Numbered from the stretch's first letter, positions 10,125 to 18,541 are shown. The stretch is DNA of 30,997 bases from an uncultured Acetobacteraceae bacterium (GCA_937874445.1 CALNAL010000066.1:1-30997), one strand, 5' to 3'. Translations and numbers: made by a program. The notes: generated by a model not told the origin, from the sequence alone.

Positions 10125-10372
10125 ACTCGACGGCCCCGCCGGATCGCGATCCGCATCTATGCGCCCACTGCCATCGAAGCCCTGAACTCCAGGCTGCGGC
10201 GGGTGGTGAGGCCAGAGGGCATTTTCCGACCGATGAGGCGGCGCTGAAGCTGCTCTTTCCGGTCTTGAACCGCGCCGAAAACGCGTGGACCGTGCCTGTC
10301 CGTGAGTGGCGCATGGCCAAGGCCCCGTTCGCCGTCCTCTTCGGCGAGCGCTTCACCGGCGCCATGGCCTGA
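10125..10372 (+). pseudogene. IS256 (mutator-type) transposase, C-terminal remnant with frameshift
   Basis: Only the last ~80 codons of an IS256-family DDE transposase remain. In one frame the conserved stretch T-A-I-E-A-L-N-S-R-L-R-R-V-V-R is read up to about 10211. The protein continues in the next frame as R-G-H-F-P-T-D-E-A-A-L-K-L-L, then W-T-V-P-V-R-E-W and F-A-V-L-F-G-E-R-F, with a stop at 10370-10372. One base is missing between 10211 and 10212; restoring an A there gives R-T-R-G-H-F, the family's usual sequence. The catalytic part is absent, so the element is dead. The next ~45 bases (see 10373-10419) look like its right end. Family assignment rests on recognised motifs. Confidence 0.75.
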
Positions 10373-10419
10373 TCGTGTGCGATCCTTACCTCCGCACACG
10401 AAATTTCCGGCATTCCTCC
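10373..10419 (+). mobile_element. Probable right end of the IS256-type remnant, with a 9-bp inverted repeat
   Basis: Directly after the transposase stop comes a perfect 9-bp inverted repeat TCGTGTGCG (10373-10381) / CGCACACGA (10393-10401), 11-base loop. The bases that follow (ACGAAATTTCCGGCATTCC, to about 10417) resemble the terminal repeat I remember for IS256-family elements, which ends in a similar CACGAAATTTCTGACA-like sequence. No left end is visible in the window. The hairpin could have served as the element's own transcription barrier. Confidence 0.45.
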
Positions 10420-10527
10420 GCTGTCCGGCGACGCTCCCCGGCGGGGCTCGTGCGAGGGGAGAGGCCGCCTGTCATGCGTCGCGAGGGGCCCAGGGGCAGG
10501 TCGATGTTCTTTTCGCGACAGGCGAAG

Positions 10528-10576
10528 TTGACTTGCATCAAGGCGGGGGGGCTTTGTGCTCCCTACGGTTCCCCAC
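10528..10576 (+). promoter_or_regulatory. FNR/FixK-type box and class II promoter for the PFOR operon
   Basis: TTGAC-TTGC-ATCAA at 10528-10541 matches the FNR/FixK consensus TTGAT-N4-ATCAA at 9 of 10 defined positions. Its centre is between 10534 and 10535. A class II activator centred at -41.5 would place the transcript start near 10575-10576, an A/C, and a -10 hexamer at about 10564-10569, where TACGGT (3/6) is found. This leaves a leader of about 65 bases before the start codon at 10640. The box itself is clear; its use is inferred, but a low-oxygen regulator in front of an oxygen-sensitive PFOR is biologically coherent. Confidence 0.7.
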
Positions 10577-10639
10577 GATATGGTGCGCCTCCGGGAAGAG
10601 GGGCGCATTTGGCATCAATAACAAGAGTCGGACGCGGTC

Positions 10640-13600
10640 ATGAATCCCAAATACCCCGGTATTCCTTGCGTCATCCATGGTAACGGGGCAGTCGCCCAGG
10701 TCATGGGACATGTCTGTGGCGGTGTCATCGGGTATCCGATCACACCTTCGACCGAAATTTCCGAGTTGTATGAGTCGTTCCGGGCGGCCGGCGGCTGCAA
10801 CGTCTGGGGAAAGCACCCGTTCTTCTTTGAGCCTGAAGGCGAACATTCGGCCCAGAGCGGTGCTCTCGGGGCGGCGCTGACCGGCGGCAAGTACATTTCC
10901 AACGCCTCCTCCAGCCAGGGCATCCTCTACGGGCTGGAGAGCCACTACGTCACCGTCGGCAAGCGAGTCGGCGGCTTCGTGCTGCAGGTGGCGGCCCGCG
11001 TGGTCTCGCGCCATTCGCTGAACGTGATGGCCGGGCACGACGACGTCTACGCCCTGCTGAACTCCGGCTACACTATTCTCTTCGGGTCCAACCCGCAGGA
11101 GGCCGCCGATCTGGCGGCCATGTCGTACAAGATCAGCGCCACCTCGCTGATCCCGGTCGCCAACGCGATGGACGGCTTCGCCACCAGCCACATGCTGAGC
11201 GAATGCCGCATGCCCGAGCCCGACCTGCTGCGCGATTTCATCGGCGACCCCGAGGGGCGGATCAAGTGCCCGACGGTGGCCCAGGAGATGCTGTTCGGCG
11301 CCAAGGGGCGCGTCTTCCAGCTCAAGCACTACCTCAAGCGCCACGGAGACGACTTCCTTCCCGAAGCCGCCAAGGCGCTGACCGAGTGGCTCGATGCGCA
11401 TGCCGAGGCGGTCGAGGCCGACAACGAGGGCAAGCAGATCGGCGAGACCATCGCCTGGGTGCCCGATGAGCTTTCCGGCCAGTGGCGCCGCCAGTGGCTC
11501 AACGCCCCCGAGAAGGGCACGCGTCAGCGGGTGCCGGCGCTGGTCGATGTCAACAACCCCGGCCTGACCGGTGGCGTGCAGAACCAGCCCGACTTCCAGG
11601 CCGGCGTGGTTGATCACCGCACCCACTTCGTCAATGCGGTGCCCGGCATCGTGCGCGAGGTGATGGCCGAATACAGCGAGCTCACCGGGCGCGAATACAA
11701 GCCGGTGATGAGCTTCATGGCCGACGACGCCGACTACGTGGTGGTCGGCCTCGGCTCCGTGACCGACGACGCCGAGGCGGTGGCCGAGCACATGCGCAAG
11801 CAGGGCCACAAGGTCGGCGTGATCTCCGTCAAGCTGCTGCAGCCCTTCCCCGAGGCGGAGATCGTCGCGGCGCTGGCCGGCAAGAAGGCGGTGACGGTCC
11901 TCGAGCGCTCCGACATGACCGAGCTGACCAGCCGCGTCAGCCAGGCGCTGCTGCGCGCCCGCGAGAATGCCGCCGACGCCACCCCGCGCCATGCCGGCAT
12001 CCCGCCGATCAGCGAGCTGCCGCGCATGACCACGGCGATCTTCGGCCTGGGCGCGCACGACCTGCAGCCCCGGCACATGGTCGCCTGCTTCAAGAACATG
12101 GAGAAGGCCGACAGCGCGCCGTTCATCTATCTCGGCTCGCAGTTCTTCTCCAAGAACCCCAGCCCGTGGATGGCGGAGGTCCAGGCCAAGCTGAAGGCCG
12201 CCTATCCCGAGACGGAGTTCATGGCGCTCGAGACCGAGCCCAACCCGCAGCTGCTGCCGGAGGGCGCGTTCCGCATCCGCTTCCATTCGGTGGGCGGCTA
12301 CGGCACCATGGCCACCGGCAAGCTGCTGACCGACGTGCTCGCCGGCGCGCTCAACCTGCACTCCAAGGCGGCGCCGAAATACGGCTCGGAAAAGAGCGGC
12401 GCCCCGACCAACTACTACATCACCCTCAGCCCCGAGACGGTGAAGCTCACCAACGCCGAGCTTGAGGACGTCGAGATCGTCATCTCGCCGGACCACAAGG
12501 TGTTCGAGCACTCCAACCCGCTGCGCGGGCTGCAGAAGGGCGGCACCTTCATCATGCAGTCGAGCCTGCCGGCGGTGGAGCTGTGGGCCAGCCTGCCGGC
12601 CTCGGCGCGGCGGACCATCCGCGAGCGGCAGATCAAGTTCTTCGTGATCGACGGCTTCTCGGTGGCCAAGCGGCACGCCCCGACCCCCGAGCTCGAGACC
12701 CGCATGATGGGCATCGCCTTCATCGGCGCGGTGTGCGGGCATGTGGACCGGGTGATCGCCGACCATTCGCCCGAGCAGATCCTCGGCAAGATCCACTCCC
12801 AGATCACCAAGAAGTTCGGTGCCAAGGGCAACGTGGTGGTCGAGAGCAACATGGCGGTGATCCGCGAGGGGCTGGATGCGACCCACAAGGTCGATTACGA
12901 CGACCCCGCCTTCGTCGCCGCGGAGCAGACCAGCGGGCACGCCAACGTGCCGAGTCGCAGCGTGACGATCTCCGCCGAGATGAGCTGCCATCCCGGCACC
13001 GCCTCGGCCAACTTCCTCGACCCGGAATACTACGAGGAGATGGTGGCCGAGCCGTTCCGCGAGGGCACCATCGCCGAGGCCCCGGTGCTGCCGGGCATCG
13101 GCTTCTTCATGCCGCCGGGAAGTGCGGCCGGGAAGGACAAGGGGCTGTTCCGCCGCCACGTGCCGGCGTTCAACGCCGATCTCTGCACCGGCTGCATGGA
13201 ATGCGCCCTGGTCTGCCCCGACGCGGCCATTCCCAACACCGTCCATGAGATCCACGACCTGATCGAATCCGCGGCCCGTGGTCTCGATCTGCCGTCGGCC
13301 CAGATGGAGGCGGTGCGCGGACAGGTCTATCCGCTCTCCGACGCGGTGCGCGCGGCCCTGCGCGGCGGCAAGAAGGTCAAGTTTGCCGATGCCGTCGCCA
13401 CGGCGGCGGCGGCCCTGCCGGTCGAGAATCCCACCCTCAAGCGCAACCTCGGCCGGCTGGCCGAGGCCCTCGCGATCTTCCCGGTGGCCCAGGCGCGGCC
13501 GTTCTTCGACGCCATGGAAAAGAAGGAGGCCGGCACCGGCGGATTGTTCTCCGCGGTGGTCGATCCGTGGAAGTGCAGCGGCTGCCTGGAATGCGTGGAC

Positions 13601-15646
13601 GTGTGCGGACCGCACGCCCTGGTGGCCCAGGAGCAGGACGAGCCGCTGCTGGAGACCCTGCAGGCGCGCTTCGAGTTCCTCAGCCACACGCCCAACACCT
13701 CGCCGCGCTTCTTCGATGACGCGGTGGCGCGGGCCGGCGGCGACTCCAAGCGCCTGCTGCTCGACCGCGGCAACTACTACGCGACCACCGGTGGCCACGG
13801 CGCCTGCCGCGGCTGCGGCGAGGTGACGGCGATCCGCCAGGTGACCTCGACCAACCAGGCCATCCACGACAAGCGCCGCCGCCTGCACATCCGCGAGCTG
13901 GAAGGCCTGATCGACAACCTGCGCGGCAAGCTGACCACGCTGAAGGCCGAGGAGGCCGACCGCAAGGCCCGCATCGAGCAGACCATCGCCACCCTTGAGA
14001 AGCGGCTCTACCTCTTCGAGAGCGGCCCGACCGGCAAGGGACCGTCGGCCACGGTGATCGCCAACTCGACCGGATGCTCCTCGGTCTATGCCTCGACCTT
14101 CCCCTTCAATCCCTACAACGACCCGTGGGTGAACAGCCTGTTCCAGGATGCCCAGCCGCTGGCCAAGGGGATCTTCGAGGGGCTGACCGCGGGAGCGGTG
14201 GAGGATGTGCGTGCCCTGCGCGTCGCCAAGCTCGAGCTGGAGGACGCCTACGAGCCGGCGGTGCATGACGCCTACTTCCGCTACCTCAACTGGGCGCAGT
14301 TCACCCCCGAGGAGCTCGACCTGCTGCCGACGGTGATGACCATCGGCGGCGACGGCGCCACCTACGACATCGGCTTCGGCGCCCTGTCGCGGCTGCTGGC
14401 CACGCGGACCCCGGTGAAGGTGCTGGTGCTGAACTCCGGTGTGTATTCCAACACCGGCGGGCAGGCCTCCACCGCCAGCCCGACCGCGACCGACTCCGAC
14501 CTCTCGCGCTTCGGCAAGGCCCATCACGGCAAGATCGAGGACCGCAAGGAACTCGGCCTGATCGCCGCCTTCCACCCGCGCGTGTTCGTGGTGCAGACCT
14601 GTTCGGCCGTGCACGGGCACTTCCTCAAGAACGTGATCGAATTCCTCAAGTTCAACGAGGGCCCGGCGCTGCTCGACAGCTACACCCCCTGCCAGGCCGA
14701 GCACGGCATCGCCGATGCCCAGGCCAGCCGGGAGGCCCGCTTCGCGGTCGAGACCCGCATGAACCCGCTGTTCGTGCATGACCCGCGCCGCGGCACGGCG
14801 CTGCGCGACCGCTTCGACCTCAGCGGCAACCCCGAGATGCAGAAGGACTGGGCGACCGGCTCGATCGCCTACGTCGATGCGGAGGGCAAGTCGCAGGTGT
14901 TGCGTGTGTCGCTCACCCCGGCCGATCTGGCGCGCGGCGAGACACGCTTCAAGAAGCACTTCAAGGTGCTCAAGGACGACACGGGGGCGGTGGAGATCGC
15001 CGACTACGTCGCCCTCGATCCGGCCGCCCGCGTGGGCAAGACCCCGTTCGTGTGGGGCCTCGATACGGCCAAGCATCTCGTCAAGCTTTCCTGCTCGGAG
15101 GCGATCGTCGATCTGGTCGAGGAGCGGCGGAAGAACTGGCGCACCTTGCAGTACCTCGCCGGTCTCGACGTGCAGAAGCTCGACGACGACCATCGCGCCC
15201 AGCTGGAGGCGATGAAGGCGCAGTACGCGGCGGCCGAGAAGGCCCGCGAAGAGACCATCGACCAGATCGCCCGCGGCATGTCGCAGCTGGCGGCCTCCTC
15301 GAAGGCTCCGACGGGCGGGATCGGGCTGGCCGCGGCGGCTGCTCCGGCGGCTTCGGCCCCGGCTGCTTCGGCACCGGCGGCGGCAGCCCCGGCGGCGGGC
15401 GGCGCCTTCGTTGCCATGGACCCCAACGCCGCGGCCAAGTGCACCAACTGCGGCACCTGCTACGGGGACATGCCCGAGGTGTTCGAGAAGACCAACGTGG
15501 TGGTCGAGGGTGTTGCCAAGGAAGTCGCGCGGATCATTCCGGGCGCCCTCCAGAAGATCACCCTCACTCCTGAGCTGCGCGCCAAGGCGGCCAAGGTCGC
15601 CGCCACCTGCGACGCGGAGATCATCCATGAGGCGGAGACCGTCTGA
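10640..15646 (+). CDS. Enlarged pyruvate:ferredoxin oxidoreductase (NifJ family) with tethered ferredoxin
   Basis: 1668 residues, versus about 1170-1230 for ordinary one-chain PFORs. Expected reaction: pyruvate (or another 2-oxoacid) + CoA to acyl-CoA + CO2 + reduced ferredoxin, in the cytosol. Seen in order: pyrimidine-binding domain (Y-P-I-T-P-S-T at 32-38, E64/E68, R120); domain II (about 300-430); gamma/EKR-type domain (about 490-760); two [4Fe-4S] motifs at C849/852/855/859 and C979/982/985/989, unusually far apart; thiamine-diphosphate domain with G-A-C-R-G-C-G (C1056, C1059), G-G-D-G (D1238) and Y-S-N-T-G-G (N1271); an Ala/Pro linker (about 1562-1591); and a C-terminal ferredoxin domain C1601-x2-C1604-x2-C1607...C1657. 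A coiled coil (about 1076-1129) interrupts the thiamine-diphosphate domain. No strong ribosome site precedes the ATG. It is the first gene of an operon whose next gene overlaps by one base. Family is certain; pyruvate as substrate is likely, not proven. Confidence 0.93.
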   Translation: MNPKYPGIPCVIHGNGAVAQVMGHVCGGVIGYPITPSTEISELYESFRAAGGCNVWGKHPFFFEPEGEHSAQSGALGAALTGGKYISNASSSQGILYGLESHYVTVGKRVGGFVLQVAARVVSRHSLNVMAGHDDVYALLNSGYTILFGSNPQEAADLAAMSYKISATSLIPVANAMDGFATSHMLSECRMPEPDLLRDFIGDPEGRIKCPTVAQEMLFGAKGRVFQLKHYLKRHGDDFLPEAAKALTEWLDAHAEAVEADNEGKQIGETIAWVPDELSGQWRRQWLNAPEKGTRQRVPALVDVNNPGLTGGVQNQPDFQAGVVDHRTHFVNAVPGIVREVMAEYSELTGREYKPVMSFMADDADYVVVGLGSVTDDAEAVAEHMRKQGHKVGVISVKLLQPFPEAEIVAALAGKKAVTVLERSDMTELTSRVSQALLRARENAADATPRHAGIPPISELPRMTTAIFGLGAHDLQPRHMVACFKNMEKADSAPFIYLGSQFFSKNPSPWMAEVQAKLKAAYPETEFMALETEPNPQLLPEGAFRIRFHSVGGYGTMATGKLLTDVLAGALNLHSKAAPKYGSEKSGAPTNYYITLSPETVKLTNAELEDVEIVISPDHKVFEHSNPLRGLQKGGTFIMQSSLPAVELWASLPASARRTIRERQIKFFVIDGFSVAKRHAPTPELETRMMGIAFIGAVCGHVDRVIADHSPEQILGKIHSQITKKFGAKGNVVVESNMAVIREGLDATHKVDYDDPAFVAAEQTSGHANVPSRSVTISAEMSCHPGTASANFLDPEYYEEMVAEPFREGTIAEAPVLPGIGFFMPPGSAAGKDKGLFRRHVPAFNADLCTGCMECALVCPDAAIPNTVHEIHDLIESAARGLDLPSAQMEAVRGQVYPLSDAVRAALRGGKKVKFADAVATAAAALPVENPTLKRNLGRLAEALAIFPVAQARPFFDAMEKKEAGTGGLFSAVVDPWKCSGCLECVDVCGPHALVAQEQDEPLLETLQARFEFLSHTPNTSPRFFDDAVARAGGDSKRLLLDRGNYYATTGGHGACRGCGEVTAIRQVTSTNQAIHDKRRRLHIRELEGLIDNLRGKLTTLKAEEADRKARIEQTIATLEKRLYLFESGPTGKGPSATVIANSTGCSSVYASTFPFNPYNDPWVNSLFQDAQPLAKGIFEGLTAGAVEDVRALRVAKLELEDAYEPAVHDAYFRYLNWAQFTPEELDLLPTVMTIGGDGATYDIGFGALSRLLATRTPVKVLVLNSGVYSNTGGQASTASPTATDSDLSRFGKAHHGKIEDRKELGLIAAFHPRVFVVQTCSAVHGHFLKNVIEFLKFNEGPALLDSYTPCQAEHGIADAQASREARFAVETRMNPLFVHDPRRGTALRDRFDLSGNPEMQKDWATGSIAYVDAEGKSQVLRVSLTPADLARGETRFKKHFKVLKDDTGAVEIADYVALDPAARVGKTPFVWGLDTAKHLVKLSCSEAIVDLVEERRKNWRTLQYLAGLDVQKLDDDHRAQLEAMKAQYAAAEKAREETIDQIARGMSQLAASSKAPTGGIGLAAAAAPAASAPAASAPAAAAPAAGGAFVAMDPNAAAKCTNCGTCYGDMPEVFEKTNVVVEGVAKEVARIIPGALQKITLTPELRAKAAKVAATCDAEIIHEAETV

Positions 15647-18486
15647 TGAGCGACGTCGCCACCGGAGCGGTGGGAGAGGAGCTGGCGCGCTACGCGCGCG
15701 CCAGCTCGGCCCTGGAAAACACCCGCCAGGAACTTGAGAACCTGGCAAAGACCGACGAGGTCGAGCTGTTCCAGCAGCAGATGACGCTGCTGCGCAAGCG
15801 CCTCCTCGCCGACCCCAAGATGTTCCGCCAGACCTTCATCGACGAAGGCCTGCGCGCCATCGGCTGGGAGTTCCAGCAGGAGGATCTGGGACGCGACTTC
15901 ACCCGCGCGTTCTGGGATCTGCTGCTGCGCAACGACGCCATGAGCACGGCGCTGATGCGCTTCGTGTGGGACGTGCCGCTGAAGTTCAAGCGCAAGTTCA
16001 TTCATGCGCTCGACGTGCATCTCTCCGAACGCTACCCGATGTTCAAGGGGCTTTCGGTGAACTGGCCCGCCGAGAACGCGCTGGCGCCCTACATCCGCCC
16101 CGCGGAGGAGCGCAAGCACGACTTCGACCTCGTGACCCAGGGCTTCCTCGGCTACATGAAGCTCGGCTACACCCCGCGCGAGGCGGACCTCTTCGTCTGG
16201 CTCGAGGTGCTGCGCGACAAGCAGTGCGACGACCGTCCCTGCGAATTCGGCCTGAAGGTCGCGGATCAGCCGAAGAACAAGGGCGGCTGCCCGGTCAAGA
16301 TCCACATCCCCGAGATGATCGATCTGATCGGCCACGGCCGCTTCAAGGATGCGCTGAAGCTGATCCAGGGCAGCAACCCGCTGCCCAACGTGACCGGCCG
16401 TGTCTGCCCGCAGGAACTGCAGTGCCAGGGCGTCTGCAAGCAGAACAAGCATCCCATCGAGATCGGCCAGATCGAGTGGTTCCTCGCCCAGCGCGAGAAA
16501 TACGAAACCCCCGAGGCGACGGTCCAGGCCTACAAGGACTCCATCGATCCCTGGAAGCGCGCCGAGAAGCCGCCGATCGCGGTGGTGGGGTCGGGCCCCT
16601 CGGGGCTGATCAACGCCTACCTGCTGGCGGTGGAGGGATTCCCCGTCACGGTGTTCGAGGCCTTCCACCAGCTCGGCGGCGTGCTGCGCTACGGCATCCC
16701 CGAGTTCCGCCTGCCCAACGAGCTGATCGACGACGTGGTGGAAAAGATCACCGCGCTCGGCGGCAAGTTCGTGCGCAACTTCATCGTCGGCAAGACCGCG
16801 ACGCTGGAGGAGCTCAAGGGCGCCGGATTCTGGAAGATCTTCGTCGGTTCCGGCGCCGGGCTGCCGCGCTTCATGAACGTGCCGGGCGAGCACCTCAACG
16901 GGGTGATGTCGGCCAACGAGTTCCTCACCCGCGTCAACCTGATGCAGGGGCTCAAGGACGAGTACGACACGCCGTTGCCGCTGGTGAAGGACAAGGAGGT
17001 GGTGGTCATCGGCGGTGGCAACACCGCGATGGACGCGGCCCGCACCTCGCTGCGGCTTGGGGCGCATGTCACCATCGTCTACCGGCGCACCCGCAAGGAG
17101 ATGCCGGCCCGTGTGGAGGAGCTGCACCATGCGCTGGAGGAAGGTATCCAGCTGAAGGTGCTGCGTTCGCCCATCGAGTTCCTCGGCGACGAGAAGACCT
17201 CCCAGGTCAAGGCCGCGGTGCTCGATGTCAACGAGCTGGGCGAGGCCGATGCCTCCGGGCGGCGCAAGCCGGTCTCCACCGGCCGGACTGAGACCATGCC
17301 GGTCGATCTGGTGATCATGGCGCTCGGCAATTCCGCCAACCCGATCATCAAGGACTCCGAGCCGGGTCTGCAGATCACCAAGCGCGGCTCCATCGCCGTG
17401 GGCGAGAACTCCCAGGAGACGTCGATCAAGGGCGTGCTCTCGGGCGGTGACGCGGCGCGTGGCGGCTCCACGGCCATCGCCGCGGCCAGCGACGGCCAGG
17501 CGGCGGCGCGCGAGATCCTCGGCGAGGTCGACCTCGACGCGGCCGAGATCAAGGAACGGGTGGGCCGGGCCAAGCGCTACACCGATGAGGCGGCCTCGGA
17601 CCAGACCATCCTCGAAAAGCACGTGCTGCAGCCGAACATCGTCGAGTTCAAGGTGCGCTCGCCGCTGATCGCCAAGGCCGCCAAGGCCGGGCAGTTCGTG
17701 CGCGTGCTGGCCTGGCCGAAGGGCGAGCTGGTTCCGCTCACCCTGGCCGACTGGAACGCCAAGGAAGGCACGATCACCCTGGTGATCCAGGCCGTCGGCG
17801 CCTCGTCGATCGAGATGAACAAGATGAAGGTCGGCGATGTCTTTACCGGCATTGCCGGGCCGCTCGGCCAGCCCTCCAAGCTGCACCGTTACGAGGGCGA
17901 GCAGACCGTCGTGTTCACCGCCGGCGGGCTCGGCCTGCCGCCGTGCTTCCCGATCATGCGCGAGCACCTCAGGCTCGGCAACCACGTCACCCTGATCTCC
18001 GGGTTCCGCAGCAAGGACCTGCAGTTCTGGACGGGGCCGGGCGAGCGCGTCGAGCAGCTCCAGAAGGAGTTCGGCGACAAGTTCCGCGTGCTCTACACCA
18101 CCAACGACGGCACTTTCGGCGAGAAGGGCTTCGTGACCACCCCGCTGGAGCGGCTGCTCGAGGAGAACAAGGCGGGCAAGGGCATCAAGATCGCCGAGGT
18201 GGTGACGATCGGGCCTTCCATCATGATGCGCGTGGTTTCCGACCTGACGCAGAAATACGGCGTCCCGACGGTGGCCAGCCTCAACTCGATCATGGTGGAT
18301 GGGACCGGCATGTGCGGGGCCTGCATGGTGCCGGTGGTCATCGATGGCAAACTGGTGCGCAAGCACGCCTGCATCGACGGGCCGGAACTCGATGCCCACC
18401 TGATCGACTGGGACAAGTTCCTGCCCCGCTTCAATCAGTTCAAGGCCCAGGAGCAGGTCAGCCGCGAGCGGCTCGGGGCCGGCTGA
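15646..18486 (+). CDS. NfnB-NfnA-type fusion: GltD-like NADPH flavoprotein joined to ferredoxin:NAD(H) oxidoreductase domain
   Basis: 946 residues. Residues 1-185 are helical and unrecognised. About 190-290 is the Fe-S domain of the GltD/dihydropyrimidine-dehydrogenase type (C194, C199, C215, then C254, C260, C264 in G-R-V-C-P). About 305-630 is the FAD/NADPH module: G315-S-G-P-S-G320 for FAD, G456-G-G-N-T-A-M-D for nucleotide, Y-R-R-T-R from 479 favouring NADPH, and G-G-D-A-A-R-G-G near its end. About 650-935 is an NfnA/SudB-like domain: P-L-T-L-A-D-W for FAD, G-G-L-G-L-P-P, and a [2Fe-2S] motif D885-G-T-G-M-C890-G-A-C893 plus C909. In Nfn the separate subunits bifurcate electrons between NADPH, NAD and ferredoxin; here both are one chain in B-A order. 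TGATG couples it to the PFOR gene, so it probably takes PFOR electrons to NAD(P). The exact reaction is inferred. Confidence 0.88.
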   Translation: MSDVATGAVGEELARYARASSALENTRQELENLAKTDEVELFQQQMTLLRKRLLADPKMFRQTFIDEGLRAIGWEFQQEDLGRDFTRAFWDLLLRNDAMSTALMRFVWDVPLKFKRKFIHALDVHLSERYPMFKGLSVNWPAENALAPYIRPAEERKHDFDLVTQGFLGYMKLGYTPREADLFVWLEVLRDKQCDDRPCEFGLKVADQPKNKGGCPVKIHIPEMIDLIGHGRFKDALKLIQGSNPLPNVTGRVCPQELQCQGVCKQNKHPIEIGQIEWFLAQREKYETPEATVQAYKDSIDPWKRAEKPPIAVVGSGPSGLINAYLLAVEGFPVTVFEAFHQLGGVLRYGIPEFRLPNELIDDVVEKITALGGKFVRNFIVGKTATLEELKGAGFWKIFVGSGAGLPRFMNVPGEHLNGVMSANEFLTRVNLMQGLKDEYDTPLPLVKDKEVVVIGGGNTAMDAARTSLRLGAHVTIVYRRTRKEMPARVEELHHALEEGIQLKVLRSPIEFLGDEKTSQVKAAVLDVNELGEADASGRRKPVSTGRTETMPVDLVIMALGNSANPIIKDSEPGLQITKRGSIAVGENSQETSIKGVLSGGDAARGGSTAIAAASDGQAAAREILGEVDLDAAEIKERVGRAKRYTDEAASDQTILEKHVLQPNIVEFKVRSPLIAKAAKAGQFVRVLAWPKGELVPLTLADWNAKEGTITLVIQAVGASSIEMNKMKVGDVFTGIAGPLGQPSKLHRYEGEQTVVFTAGGLGLPPCFPIMREHLRLGNHVTLISGFRSKDLQFWTGPGERVEQLQKEFGDKFRVLYTTNDGTFGEKGFVTTPLERLLEENKAGKGIKIAEVVTIGPSIMMRVVSDLTQKYGVPTVASLNSIMVDGTGMCGACMVPVVIDGKLVRKHACIDGPELDAHLIDWDKFLPRFNQFKAQEQVSRERLGAG

Positions 18487-18508
18487 CCCGAGCGTTCATG
18501 ACGTGCGG

Positions 18509-18541
18509 AAAAGCCCGGGGCGCAGGTCCCGGGCTTTTTTT
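18509..18541 (+). terminator. Intrinsic terminator of the PFOR operon
   Basis: A GC-rich stem AAGCCCGGG (18511-18519) / CCCGGGCTT (18528-18536) with an 8-base loop is followed by a run of seven T (18535-18541); A-T pairs at the base can extend the stem. It starts 23 bases after the stop codon of the Nfn-type gene, so the operon very likely consists of just the two genes before it. Confidence 0.93.

Noticed and set aside
10580..10621. A 13-codon open frame between the FNR box and the PFOR start (a possible leader peptide)
   Set aside because: It would lie only about five bases from the predicted transcript start, has no ribosome site and no runs of regulatory codons; chance is sufficient.
10538..15748. 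A 1736-codon minus-strand frame opposite the PFOR gene
   Set aside because: Made of repetitive Gly/Leu/Arg/His-rich sequence with no domain; it spans the FNR box, the start and the gene junction, so it is not a gene.
15460..18399. A 979-codon minus-strand frame opposite the Nfn-type gene
   Set aside because: Antisense shadow; the plus strand carries clear FAD, NADPH and Fe-S motifs.
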